Assembly: GCA_027064845.1 (NCBI GenBank)
Contig: JAMOPC010000047.1
Coordinates: forward strand, 1-21,218
Length of the DNA: 21,218 nucleotides
From: Desulfurococcales archaeon
Lineage (GTDB): Archaea > Thermoproteota > Thermoprotei_A > Sulfolobales > Desulfurococcaceae
Reading direction: 5' to 3'
The position numbers and the translations under genes were made by a program. This document shows, piece after piece, positions 6,937 through 15,011 of this stretch. Every line of letters starts with the position of its first letter. The stretch's first letter is position 1. A model generated the notes under the pieces. That model worked only from the letters and a program-made list of their open reading frames with translations. It searched no databases and was not told where the DNA came from.

Positions 6937-9147
6937 ATGGTAAGATATAAACAAACAACTGAAATACTCAGAATAATGAAAAACCTTGAACAAGTAAGGA
7001 ATATCGGTATAACAGCACACGTAGACCATGGAAAAACAACATTATCAGACAGCTTGCTGGCTGCAGCTGGTATTATTTCAGAAAAAATAGCTGGTGAGGC
7101 ATTAGCTCTCGATTATCTAGACGTAGAGCAAAGAAGAGGAATTACAGTAAAATCCGCTAACATATCCCTTTTCCACGAATATAAGGGTAAACCATACGTT
7201 ATCAACTTAATAGACACTCCTGGACACGTTGACTTCTCGGCAAAAACAACGCGTGCAATGAGAGTTATTGATGGAGCAATACTTGTCGTAGATGCTGTTG
7301 AGGGGGTAATGACGCAAACAGAAATGTATTTGAGAGCAGCATTAGAGGAGAGAGTTAGACCTGTACTATTCATTAACAAAGTTGATAGGCTAATTAAAGA
7401 ATTAAGACTCACACCACAAGAAATACAACAAAGATTTGTCCAGATAATAAAAGAAGTTAACCAATTAATAGCAATGTATGCAGACAAGGAGTTTAAGAGC
7501 AAGTGGCAACTAGACCCTGCAAAAGGACAAGTAGCTTTCGGCTCAGCACGTGATAGGTGGGGATTCACTGTACCGATGGCTAAGGAGAGAGGGATCAAGT
7601 TCAGCGATATAGTAGAACTATATAAGAAAGGAAAAGAAGCTCTACCAGAACTACAAAAACTAGCTCCACTACACGAGGCAGTACTAGACATGGTAGTTAA
7701 ATTCATACCAAATCCGCGTGAAGCACAAAAATACAGAATACCGAAGATATGGCATGGAGACTTAAACAGCGAGATCGGTAAAGCAATGCTAGAAGCTGAT
7801 CCTAACGGACCTATAGTGATGCTAATAAACGACGTTAGAATAGACCCACATGCAGGACTAGTTGGAACAGGTAGAGTATTCTCAGGCACACTAAAGGCTG
7901 GCGAAGAAGTATGGCTAGTAAACGCTAGAATGAAACAAAAAGTCTTACAAGTAAGTCTCTATATGGGTCCATATAGAGAATTAGCAGATGAAATAGTTGC
8001 TGGAAACATAGCAGCAGTTCTAGGACTAGATAAGGCTAGAGCAGGTGAAACAGTTGTAGCAGTCGAGTATAAAGATGTAATGATACCATTCGAGAGATTA
8101 AGAATGATAAGCGAACCAGTAGTTACTGTAGCCATAGAGCCCAAGAATCCAAGAGATCTCCCCAAGCTTATCGAAGCACTCCATAAGTTAAGCATTGAGG
8201 ACCCAAGCCTGATAGTTAGAATTAACGAAGAAACAGGAGAGTACCTACTAAGTGGTATGGGACCATTACACATCGAAATAGCACTAACATTCCTTAAAGA
8301 AAACTATGGACTAGACGTTGTAGCTTCACCACCAATAATAGTGTATCGTGAAAGCATTAGGGACAAGAGCAAGATATTCGAGGGCAAATCACCTAATAAG
8401 CACAACAAGCTATACATTAGCGTTGAACCTCTAGATGAGAAAACCATACAGTTAATACATGATGGAATAATTACTGAGGACATGGACGCAAAACAAAGAG
8501 CCAAGATCCTGCGTGAAGAAGCCGGATGGCCAGCTGACCAAGCAAGAAGAATATGGGCTATTGATGAAAACATAAACATATTCATAGACTTAACAACCGG
8601 TGTACAACACTTACGCGAAGTAAAAGATACGATCATTCAAGGATTCAGACTTGCAATGCGTGAAGGACCACTAGCCATGGAACCAGTCAGAGGTGTAAAA
8701 GTAATACTACACGATGCGATAATACATGAAGACCCAGCACACCGTGGTCCAGGACAAATATATCCTGCTGTAAGAAACGCCATCTATGCAGGAATGCTAA
8801 CAGCTAGACCAACACTCCTAGAACCAATTCAAAAATTAGACATAAAAGCACCGATGGAATACCTTGGAAACATAACAACAATAATTACAAAGAAACGTGG
8901 AAAAATACTACAAGTACTACAACAAGGCCCAGTAGTCAGAATTATTGCTGAAATACCAGTAGCGGAAACATTTGACTTAGCAGAACAACTAAGAGGCGCG
9001 ACAGCAGGCAAAGCTATATGGGGACAAGAATTCAGCAGATGGGCCCCAGTACCGGACTCCATGCTAATGGACCTAGTTAGAAAGATCAGAGAGAGAAAAG
9101 GACTAAAACCAGAACCACCAAAACCGGAAGACTTTATCGGATTCTAA
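6937..9147 (+). CDS. fusA: Translation elongation factor 2 (EF-2)
   Basis: EF-2 is the ribosomal translocase GTPase. The 736-aa length and domain order (G, II, III, IV, V) are those of archaeal EF-2. G-domain motifs are G1 AHVDHGKTT (27-34 and on), G2 RGIT (67-70), G3 DTPGH (93-97) and G4 NKVD (147-150). Domain IV carries the diphthamide loop HEDPAHRGPGQIYP, in which the modified histidine is His602, followed by the archaeal/eukaryotic C-terminal domain. The C-terminus ends in PPKPEDFIGF. The ATG at 6937 has a GGTTGATC ribosome binding site. It is preceded by its own TATA box, which fits a highly expressed single gene. EF-2 is the target of diphthamide-dependent ADP-ribosylation in related systems. 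Confidence 0.98.
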   Translation: MVRYKQTTEILRIMKNLEQVRNIGITAHVDHGKTTLSDSLLAAAGIISEKIAGEALALDYLDVEQRRGITVKSANISLFHEYKGKPYVINLIDTPGHVDFSAKTTRAMRVIDGAILVVDAVEGVMTQTEMYLRAALEERVRPVLFINKVDRLIKELRLTPQEIQQRFVQIIKEVNQLIAMYADKEFKSKWQLDPAKGQVAFGSARDRWGFTVPMAKERGIKFSDIVELYKKGKEALPELQKLAPLHEAVLDMVVKFIPNPREAQKYRIPKIWHGDLNSEIGKAMLEADPNGPIVMLINDVRIDPHAGLVGTGRVFSGTLKAGEEVWLVNARMKQKVLQVSLYMGPYRELADEIVAGNIAAVLGLDKARAGETVVAVEYKDVMIPFERLRMISEPVVTVAIEPKNPRDLPKLIEALHKLSIEDPSLIVRINEETGEYLLSGMGPLHIEIALTFLKENYGLDVVASPPIIVYRESIRDKSKIFEGKSPNKHNKLYISVEPLDEKTIQLIHDGIITEDMDAKQRAKILREEAGWPADQARRIWAIDENINIFIDLTTGVQHLREVKDTIIQGFRLAMREGPLAMEPVRGVKVILHDAIIHEDPAHRGPGQIYPAVRNAIYAGMLTARPTLLEPIQKLDIKAPMEYLGNITTIITKKRGKILQVLQQGPVVRIIAEIPVAETFDLAEQLRGATAGKAIWGQEFSRWAPVPDSMLMDLVRKIRERKGLKPEPPKPEDFIGF

Positions 9148-9220
9148 AACCCCATATTTTTATAACAAAATAAACTTACATAATATATTAATATATTAAA
9201 CAGCTATATTTCTAGGCTTA

Positions 9221-9783
9221 AACGGAATAAAAATCAAAGTAGCGGTAGTAATACAAGGTATTGCAGAGCATTAGCTGAAAGATTTTATGAATATAAAGAC
9301 ATTTTCCTTTAAACTTGACGCTGTAATCCCTTGTGCAGATAAATGGTCTAAGAAAATCCTAGAAGACTATGTTGATAATATTTTTGTATCAATAAGCTCA
9401 GATAATCTTACGAAAAACACTATGAATAATTAAATTGTCGTTAATATTATCGAAAGCTAAGACTTGATTGAAAGTTTTATTTTAACTCAGACATGAACAT
9501 ACGGATTACTGAGTACGCGTTGTTATAAGCAGCAACAGTGTTACTTTATTAGAAGTAGCAATTACTTATAAGAAGCCCATAATCATTTACTAGAATCCTG
9601 AATAGTATTCAGCAGCTACTTCTCAGGATGTCATATTCTTTGATGAGATTAGTGTTTAAATATTGTTTAATACCGTTCCGAATACGTTATTAGAAACTGT
9701 AAATAAAGCAAAGCTACCTCTAGATATTTAGAGAAGATGGAGCCAAAAAACTTGTCAAGCTTATACTTGAATCTAAAATATAG
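9221..9783 (+). pseudogene. Decayed coding tract in the fusA-thrC intergenic region
   Basis: The 659 nt between fusA and thrC has no intact gene but contains protein-like pieces in order on the + strand. NGIKIKVAVVIQG (from 9221) resembles the first beta strand of a Rossmann-like fold. RYCRALAERFYEYKDIF (9256-9306) follows in a second frame. A 48-codon ORF at 9287-9433 includes DAVIPCADKWSKKILEDYVD. Near the 3' end, SQDVIFFDEISV, an in-frame TAA at 9657, then NTVPNTLLETVNKAKLPLDI (to 9728) is followed, after one extra base, by REDGAKKLVKLILESKI and a TAG at 9781. This pattern suggests a gene broken by stops and frameshifts. I cannot name the family. The alternative is chance open stretches in AT-rich DNA. 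The last bases carry the thrC ribosome binding site. Confidence 0.35.
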
Positions 9784-9806
9784 ATAAACATAAAACAGGT
9801 GTCCTC

Positions 9807-10877
9807 ATGATCAAGAAGAATGCTTATTGGTTTTGTCCGAAATGCGGGTTCAAGGAAAGTATATGGAGTAAATATTATTGGAGATGCCCAAGATGTGGGA
9901 ATCCCTTAGATATAGAGTATGAAAAAATATTTGAACCAAAAGGTAATAGGTTTCTGCGATATTCTTCATACTATCCATTTAAACCAATTAAGACACGGGG
10001 AGAAGGCGGAACACCACTCATCATTGATGATGATGATGGAAGACATAAGTTACTCTATAAGCTAGAATACTTGAACCCCTCAGGAAGTTTTAAGGACCGT
10101 GGAACATTATTATCCATAACTTACGCGTATTTAATGAATTATAAAAGTGTAGTTGAAGATACCAGCGGTAATACTGGAATTTCGGTAACTCTCTACTCTA
10201 AGGTTTATGGTTTAAAAGCGACTATTATCATGCCATCATACGCTCCAAGCGGTAAGAAGAAACTAGTTAAGATACTGGGCGGTAGAATTGTAGAAGCACC
10301 TACAAGGACTGATGCAAGTAATATTGTTTTACAATATGTTAAGAACTCGTACTACGTAGCACATACATGGAACTACTTCTACATAATCGGGGCCTCCACT
10401 ATATCTTTTGAGATCTTTGAAGAATACGGAGTACCTGACTATGTAGTTATACCAGTTGGTTCCGGTGGATTATTCTTAGGAATAGTTCGTGGATTCGAGT
10501 ATTTGAAGAACATTGGAGTAATAAATAAGGTACCGGTACCTATTGCTGTCCAAGGATATAGTGTTCAGCCATTATATGAGAAAATTTATGGAGTGAAAAG
10601 AACAGGTGAAGAATCGGATCTAGCAGATGGTATACTCGTAGCTAGCCCCCCAAGAATAAATGACCTGATTTATTACTTGAATAAGTACCGAGGAAAAATA
10701 GTCCTAGTAGGTAATTCGGATATAAGAGAAGCACAAAAGGAATTATTCCAGAAGGGATTCATAGTAGAACCAACATCAGCAACAGTTTATGCTGCATATA
10801 CTAAGATAAAAGAAGAACTACCTCCAAGCGATATCGTATTAGTGCTAACAGGTTCAGGACTAAAAACTCTTAATTAA
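9807..10877 (+). CDS. thrC: Threonine synthase
   Basis: This fold-type II PLP enzyme converts O-phosphohomoserine to threonine. The 356-aa protein begins with a zinc ribbon (Cys10, Cys13, Cys27, Cys30), usual in archaeal threonine synthases. It then has GEGGTPL, the PLP lysine in NPSGSFKDRG (Lys96), the phosphate/substrate loop EDTSGNTGIS, MPSYAPSGKKKLVKILGG and the glycine-rich phosphate cup VIPVGSGG. The C-terminal VEPTSATVYAAY and LTGSGLK motifs complete the family pattern. Related enzymes (threonine dehydratase, cysteate synthase) share this fold, so substrate identity is likely rather than certain. ATG 9807 has GGTG at 9799-9802. It has no biosynthetic neighbours here, and converges on the SRP RNA gene 4 nt beyond its stop. 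Confidence 0.9.
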   Translation: MIKKNAYWFCPKCGFKESIWSKYYWRCPRCGNPLDIEYEKIFEPKGNRFLRYSSYYPFKPIKTRGEGGTPLIIDDDDGRHKLLYKLEYLNPSGSFKDRGTLLSITYAYLMNYKSVVEDTSGNTGISVTLYSKVYGLKATIIMPSYAPSGKKKLVKILGGRIVEAPTRTDASNIVLQYVKNSYYVAHTWNYFYIIGASTISFEIFEEYGVPDYVVIPVGSGGLFLGIVRGFEYLKNIGVINKVPVPIAVQGYSVQPLYEKIYGVKRTGEESDLADGILVASPPRINDLIYYLNKYRGKIVLVGNSDIREAQKELFQKGFIVEPTSATVYAAYTKIKEELPPSDIVLVLTGSGLKTLN

Positions 10878-10881
10878 ACAA

Positions 10882-11190
10882 GCCCGCGGGCCACGGCCCC
10901 ACGCACACCCCCACAGCCGATCCCGCTAGAGCCCTTCCATACCCTACCTCAGCCCCGGTGACCCATGAACGTCGACGGCCGGGGTTAGGTTGCTCCCTTC
11001 CGGGCCTGGCCGGGTTCCCCCGGTTAAGACGGTTAACCCCCTCCCTCCAGAGGGGGCTCCGTCACCGCCGACCCCATGGGGCGGGGGTCATTGGCGGGTA
11101 TGGGGGTTAGCGGGGGCTTGTGGGGGTGTACGTGGTTCTTCTGGTTGCCAAGCCTTGACGGCTTGGCAACCCTACCCGTGGCCCGCGGGC
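10882..11190 (-). ncRNA. ffs: Signal recognition particle (7S) RNA
   Basis: This 309-nt GC-rich block in AT-rich DNA encodes archaeal SRP RNA, the scaffold for SRP54 and SRP19 in co-translational targeting. Read on the - strand, the 5' end (GCCCGCGGGCCACGG) is complementary to the 3' end (CCGTGGCCCGCGGGC), forming helix 1. The 5' ACACCCCCACA and 3' TGTGGGGGTGT segments form the start of helix 5. The diagnostic helix 8 is GCCCGGAAGGGAGCAACC, with the GGAA tetraloop at 10998-11001 and the AGCA internal loop to which SRP54 binds. A TATA box lies 25 nt upstream. The Alu domain appears reduced to one perfect 12-bp hairpin at 11143-11171. Ends are set by the terminal complementarity and may be off by a few bases. 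Confidence 0.93.
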
Positions 11191-11214
11191 ATTATAATTT
11201 ATTTAGCGAACACA

Positions 11215-11224
11215 CTTATATATG
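11215..11224 (-). promoter_or_regulatory. TATA box of the SRP RNA gene
   Basis: On the - strand the sequence reads CATATATAAG, centred near 11219-11220. The usual 26-27 bp spacing predicts transcription from about 11193, which agrees with the 5' end of the RNA inferred from helix 1 (11190). It lies in the 66-bp gap after the M50 protease gene on the same strand. Confidence 0.65.
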
Positions 11225-11256
11225 GTGAGTTTTGAAGAAACATTATACAATAATTA

Positions 11257-12324
11257 TCAGTATGGAATCGTTACTGCTAGTACGAGTAATAATACTCCTA
11301 GAACGTTTACTGCTAATCCTATTTTACGCCCGAAGAGTTCATACATTATTCTTCCACCATCACTTATGAAAAGAGGGGCTGCATTGATTAGTGATAAGCC
11401 TAGGTTAACAATATAGTTCCAATTAATTATATCAAAAATAGTTAGTGCTGGTGCTAATCCAATCGATGATATAATTGATAATTTAGGTATGGATCTAAGC
11501 CATACCCCTAACTTAGTAATATTACTTGGTTTCAATATATGTATTATACCAATAGTATTATTTGGATACAATACTTTGAGCTCCAACGTAGTTGTTTCAT
11601 TGAGAGCAAGGTAATTATGTAGTGTGGTAAGCGTTGCCTTGGTATTATTGATTTCTAGTAGGATAGTGCCTGGCACTATTCCATATTTCTCTGCTAAACT
11701 ATTTTGTTCAACATTTATAACGAGTAACCCGTATGTACTAGCCATACCTAATACTATAAACATGAACACAAGGGCAAGTATCAAGTTTGAAGCAGGACCA
11801 GCTGCTAAAGTAGCTATTTTAGCTTTTTTATTAGCTGTTGTAAGACTTTCTTCATCTATTTCGGTAAAAGCTATTGGTACAAAAAATATTATAGCAAACC
11901 CTATCGATCTAACCTTTATACCGTATGACCTAGCTGTATATGCATGGGATAATTCATGAACAAAGGCTGCTATTACAACAGCTAATATGAAATAAACAAG
12001 TTGCATACCAGTAATGTTTATCCCGGGAATCAAAAGCTGAGGAGCTACACCATATTTTAGATATCCAAGCTTGATTAATACACCAGAAATCATTGAATAG
12101 AAGAAAAAGAATATCGCTATAACATACAAGATCACAAATCCGATCGAAATCTTCTTAACAACTTCTACTTTTTTAATTTCTTTACTTTTCTTATATACAA
12201 GCACTAATCCATAATACAGCTTAAAACCTCTTGAAACAAAATAATCATGCTTAAAATAATAAATAGTGTTTATCACAAACCATCCAAACATTATTACGGC
12301 AAAAGTAAATAGTAATTGATTCAT
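11257..12324 (-). CDS. Site-2-type membrane zinc metalloprotease (M50 family)
   Basis: This 355-aa polytopic membrane protein has the hallmarks of intramembrane site-2 proteases. The HELSH zinc-binding motif (His123-His127) sits in a hydrophobic helix, and a second motif NAAPLFISDGGR supplies the third ligand (Asp322). A PDZ-like insert lies between about residues 200 and 280 (LVINVEQNSLAEKYGIVPGTILLEINN). Several hydrophobic helices are clear: 1-22, 57-82, 107-122, 139-153, 180-198 and 336-353. Such enzymes cleave membrane-anchored regulators or signal-peptide remnants; no substrate can be inferred here. ATG 12324 is preceded on the - strand by GGTGG. It stands alone, divergent from the nucleotidyltransferase gene and upstream of the SRP RNA gene. 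Confidence 0.9.
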   Translation of the reverse strand: MNQLLFTFAVIMFGWFVINTIYYFKHDYFVSRGFKLYYGLVLVYKKSKEIKKVEVVKKISIGFVILYVIAIFFFFYSMISGVLIKLGYLKYGVAPQLLIPGINITGMQLVYFILAVVIAAFVHELSHAYTARSYGIKVRSIGFAIIFFVPIAFTEIDEESLTTANKKAKIATLAAGPASNLILALVFMFIVLGMASTYGLLVINVEQNSLAEKYGIVPGTILLEINNTKATLTTLHNYLALNETTTLELKVLYPNNTIGIIHILKPSNITKLGVWLRSIPKLSIISSIGLAPALTIFDIINWNYIVNLGLSLINAAPLFISDGGRIMYELFGRKIGLAVNVLGVLLLVLAVTIPY

Positions 12325-12515
12325 CGCTTAACCACCTGCAAATAGTAAATACTACTCAATATACAACTAATATTTTTGTTTCTCACCCATTTTTATCAAC
12401 ATTGTATATTATTTAACGCTTATAATTACATGGTTTTAAGGTATCAATAAAATCCAATATATCTGGTGAAAGATGTAGTTAATAATAAGTACACCCAAAC
12501 CCACGGTGCACTTTA

Positions 12516-13235
12516 ATGGTTAGAGAAAAAATTGTGAAACATCCAGAATTTAAGGAAATTGTGTATAATGAAAGAAGATGGAAAATCCTGCATTCGTTAA
12601 GAAAAGAAGCCTTAAAGATCCTCGAGGCGTTAGCTACTCGAGGGATCTATGGCATTGTTCATGGCAGCATAGCTAGAGGAGATGTATGGGAGGGAAGCGA
12701 TATAGACATTTTTATACCCTATCAAGTCCCAAGCTACTTGATCGAGTATACTTTAGAAAATCATGGGTACAGAATATATAGTAGATATATAATCATAGCT
12801 ACACCAACTAGTACTCCAAAAGCATATATAGTACTTGACGAAGAAGAAAGAAGAGTAGTAAGTTTTCCCCTTGCAAAGATGAAGCCTAGAGAATACGAAT
12901 TCTACAAATTTGGTGGATTACTCGACATTAATGGTTTAAAAAAGAATTTGAGAGTGCCAGGTGTTGATAAACGTCTTGTATTCATAGAACCCACTCCAAA
13001 AGGACATAGAGAACAACCTGTTATTGGGTGGGAGCACTTTGTCGCTAATAAATTAGGCATTAGCATTGACACTGTATTAGAAAGAGTAAGGGTTCTTAGT
13101 AGGAGAGACGAAATTGGTAGAACAGGTGTTTTTGTAAAGTACGAGTTATCGCCTACAGAGTCTTTCGAGGAAGCATTAGAGAAGATTATTAGAGAAAACC
13201 CATTGATTAGGAGGTATTTGAAGAACAGATTATGA
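12516..13235 (+). CDS. Predicted nucleotidyltransferase (Pol beta superfamily)
   Basis: This 239-aa protein has the nucleotidyltransferase signature HGSIARGDVWEGSDIDIF, with Gly50-Ser51 and the metal-binding pair Asp62/Asp64. A likely third acidic residue falls in the YIVLDEEERR strand. It resembles a small group of stand-alone archaeal nucleotidyltransferases of unknown substrate. The C-terminal part (about 165-239) is basic and helical, with GWEHFVANKLGISIDTVLERVRVL, which could contact nucleic acid. This group is distinct from CCA-adding enzymes and from the short MNT partners of HEPN toxins, because the protein is long and has no HEPN neighbour. ATG 12516 has GGTG at 12505-12508. The stop directly abuts the stop of the convergent MarC gene. 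Confidence 0.82.
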   Translation: MVREKIVKHPEFKEIVYNERRWKILHSLRKEALKILEALATRGIYGIVHGSIARGDVWEGSDIDIFIPYQVPSYLIEYTLENHGYRIYSRYIIIATPTSTPKAYIVLDEEERRVVSFPLAKMKPREYEFYKFGGLLDINGLKKNLRVPGVDKRLVFIEPTPKGHREQPVIGWEHFVANKLGISIDTVLERVRVLSRRDEIGRTGVFVKYELSPTESFEEALEKIIRENPLIRRYLKNRL

Positions 13236-13853
13236 TTAACATATCATTAGGTTTTCCTCTATATATTGTTTAACTCCATCCATTATCATTTCAACAGCTA
13301 CAGACACTATTATCAAAGCCATAAACCTCCCTATGCCTTTCACAACACTTGGTTTCACATACTTTATAATTATATCAGAATATCTTAGCAAGATATATGT
13401 TGTAAAAGCCGCTGATAATCCTGAGAAGAGCACTATTACTGTATTCAGTATAGTAGGATTTAGAGAAGTTAGTAATAAGAGTGTAGTGATTGTCCCAGGA
13501 CCTACTACTAAGGGGGTAGCTATTGGGACAACTGCTATATCTCTGGGCTCAACGCTTTTTGTCCTAGGCATTCCACCGAGCATGTCTAAGCCAATGGCTA
13601 CTAATAGTATTCCTCCACCAACTCTTAGAGCTGATAATGATATCCCAAATACTGATAAAACATATGTTCCGAGAAGAGTGAATAATGCAACCAATATACA
13701 CATAGCTATAAATGCTCTATCAACAATGCTTCTCCTAGTAACCGTGTCTAAAGCATCTGTTAAAGACAAGAACGTGGGTATTGCTGAAAATGGATTCATT
13801 ATGGCAAATAATTGTATATAATAATTTATGAATGTAAATAATGCTTCAATCAC
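13236..13853 (-). CDS. MarC-family (UPF0056) integral membrane protein
   Basis: This 205-aa hydrophobic protein is of the MarC family, whose transport role is unproven. Six membrane segments are apparent: about 5-28, 45-68, 72-95, 108-130, 138-158 and 170-192. Family motifs are visible: FAIMNPFSAIPTFLSLT near the N-terminus, ALRVGGGILLVAIGLDML, and the central VVPIATPLVVGPGTITTLL. The start is GTG 13853, overlapping the pelota stop as GTGA with AGGAG just upstream, so the two genes are translationally coupled. No functional link between MarC and ribosome rescue is known to me. The stop directly abuts the stop of the convergent nucleotidyltransferase gene. Confidence 0.9.
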   Translation of the reverse strand: MIEALFTFINYYIQLFAIMNPFSAIPTFLSLTDALDTVTRRSIVDRAFIAMCILVALFTLLGTYVLSVFGISLSALRVGGGILLVAIGLDMLGGMPRTKSVEPRDIAVVPIATPLVVGPGTITTLLLLTSLNPTILNTVIVLFSGLSAAFTTYILLRYSDIIIKYVKPSVVKGIGRFMALIIVSVAVEMIMDGVKQYIEENLMIC

Positions 13854-14941
13854 TTCTCCTCGCCTTTAACAATATTTGTTGGTAATGAGTAGCGAAGCAA
13901 AGCTATAATACCACCAAGTCCATCGATTTCTATACCTGTATCGGTATTGTAGGGAACTATTATTATTTCAGCACCTCTCTTATATGCCTCATCTAGTACT
14001 TTATCTATTCTCTTACGAATATTTTCATCAAATGTTCTTAGAAACTTATCTAATACAACAAGCTTCTCAACAGCATTCATTTTAACTGCAAACTCTACAT
14101 GATCTAGTCCATAAGCGATTCTTTCAGGTTCCTTTACTAATCTACGATAAAATTCTTCAAGAACCCCCCTTGCCTTGATAACAGATACTTCTTTCACAGC
14201 TTCTCTTACACTATCACGTCTTAATAATTCTCTAATACCACTTATTCCACCCATTGATACAGAATCAACGATTATGTTGATTTTCTTTGTTTTTAAATAG
14301 CTACTTATTAAGGAGTAGAGTCTACGTTGCAGATCTCCGGGACTAGCTATTACTACTATACTTGGATCGTTCTTTTCTACATAATAAATGATCTTTTTAG
14401 CTAATTCGTCAAAATATTCCCTTAGCTTCTTATCGAAAGATCTTGGATCTCTTTTTCCCGTTACGTTTGAATATATTTCCTCAAGGATCTTCAATCCTTG
14501 TTCAGATAGTAACGCTATTGCAGCTTCATCATAGTCTAGGGCTATCAATAATATCTTATACTTCTTAGAAGAAGCCTTTGTGATCATATCTAAGTAGTTT
14601 TTAGCCCAATACTCTTTCTGCAAAACTATAACCGTGCCTGGTTCTACATTTATAGTATGATGATGCCCTTTAACACCAAATCTTTCCGGACCCTCAACAA
14701 CTATACCTCTGATTCTAAGTCTTTCAGTAAATGGTTGAAACTCGAGAGTCTTAACTCTTATAGTTAGAATCATTGGTATACGTCTACTTGACCCACCTTC
14801 TTCATGTTTTATATCCCTACTAGTTAAACCTGTGACTAGATCCCCGGGTTTGATAATGTTATATAGAATCCATAGATCGTCTTGATCCTCTGGCAGTAAT
14901 TTGATGTATCCTTTCCTAAGATCCTTTTCCAATATCTTCAA
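13850..14941 (-). CDS. pelA: Ribosome rescue factor Pelota
   Basis: Archaeal Pelota (aPelota, Dom34 in yeast) recognises stalled ribosomes with an empty A site and works with aEF1A and ABCE1. The 363-aa protein has the Sm-like N-terminal domain (about 1-130, opening MKILEKDLRKGYIKLLPED and containing VKTLEFQPFTERLRIRG). A central eRF1-like domain follows (about 131-265, with LLIALDYDEAAIALL), and then an L7Ae-like C-terminal domain (about 266-363, VEFAVKMNAVEKLVVLDK ... GAEIIIVPYNTDTGIEIDGLGG). It lacks the eRF1 GGQ loop, as Pelota proteins do. The start is TTG 14941, the first possible codon after an in-frame stop, with GGTG 8 nt upstream. It is divergent from the polymerase gene. Confidence 0.96.
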   Translation of the reverse strand: MKILEKDLRKGYIKLLPEDQDDLWILYNIIKPGDLVTGLTSRDIKHEEGGSSRRIPMILTIRVKTLEFQPFTERLRIRGIVVEGPERFGVKGHHHTINVEPGTVIVLQKEYWAKNYLDMITKASSKKYKILLIALDYDEAAIALLSEQGLKILEEIYSNVTGKRDPRSFDKKLREYFDELAKKIIYYVEKNDPSIVVIASPGDLQRRLYSLISSYLKTKKINIIVDSVSMGGISGIRELLRRDSVREAVKEVSVIKARGVLEEFYRRLVKEPERIAYGLDHVEFAVKMNAVEKLVVLDKFLRTFDENIRKRIDKVLDEAYKRGAEIIIVPYNTDTGIEIDGLGGIIALLRYSLPTNIVKGEEK

Positions 14942-14961
14942 TTATCATACACCTTTTTCAA

Positions 14962-14990
14962 CATAATTTATCTAACACTATGTATAAGTT
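14962..14990. promoter_or_regulatory. Interleaved divergent promoters of pelA and the DNA polymerase gene
   Basis: Only 70 bp separate the two start codons. On the - strand ACTTATACA (about 14981-14989) would start pelA transcription near 14959, leaving a leader of about 18 nt. On the + strand CATAATTTA (14962-14970) would start the polymerase transcript near 14992, just ahead of the GGTGTGAG site at 14999-15006. The two TATA candidates are crossed, each lying beyond the other's predicted start direction. Spacing is the only support. Confidence 0.4.
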
Positions 14991-15011
14991 ATTAATATGG
15001 TGTGAGTTAGA

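Noticed and set aside
7113..7889. 258-codon - strand ORF opposite fusA
   Set aside because: Antisense shadow of EF-2. The + frame has all GTPase motifs, while the antisense product is Ser/Leu/Thr-rich low-complexity sequence.
9287..9433. 48-codon ATG-started ORF in the fusA-thrC gap as a stand-alone gene
   Set aside because: No ribosome binding site, and its neighbours in other frames look like parts of the same decayed gene; kept only as part of the pseudogene call.
10990..11235. 81-codon + strand ORF rich in Gly, Pro and Trp
   Set aside because: It lies almost entirely in the SRP RNA gene; its composition is a by-product of the GC-rich RNA, and it has no ribosome binding site or family resemblance.
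12325..12515. 191-bp gap between the M50 protease and nucleotidyltransferase genes examined for a small gene or RNA
   Set aside because: Only AT-rich divergent promoter-like DNA was seen, with a TATA candidate for each side; no GC-rich or structured block.
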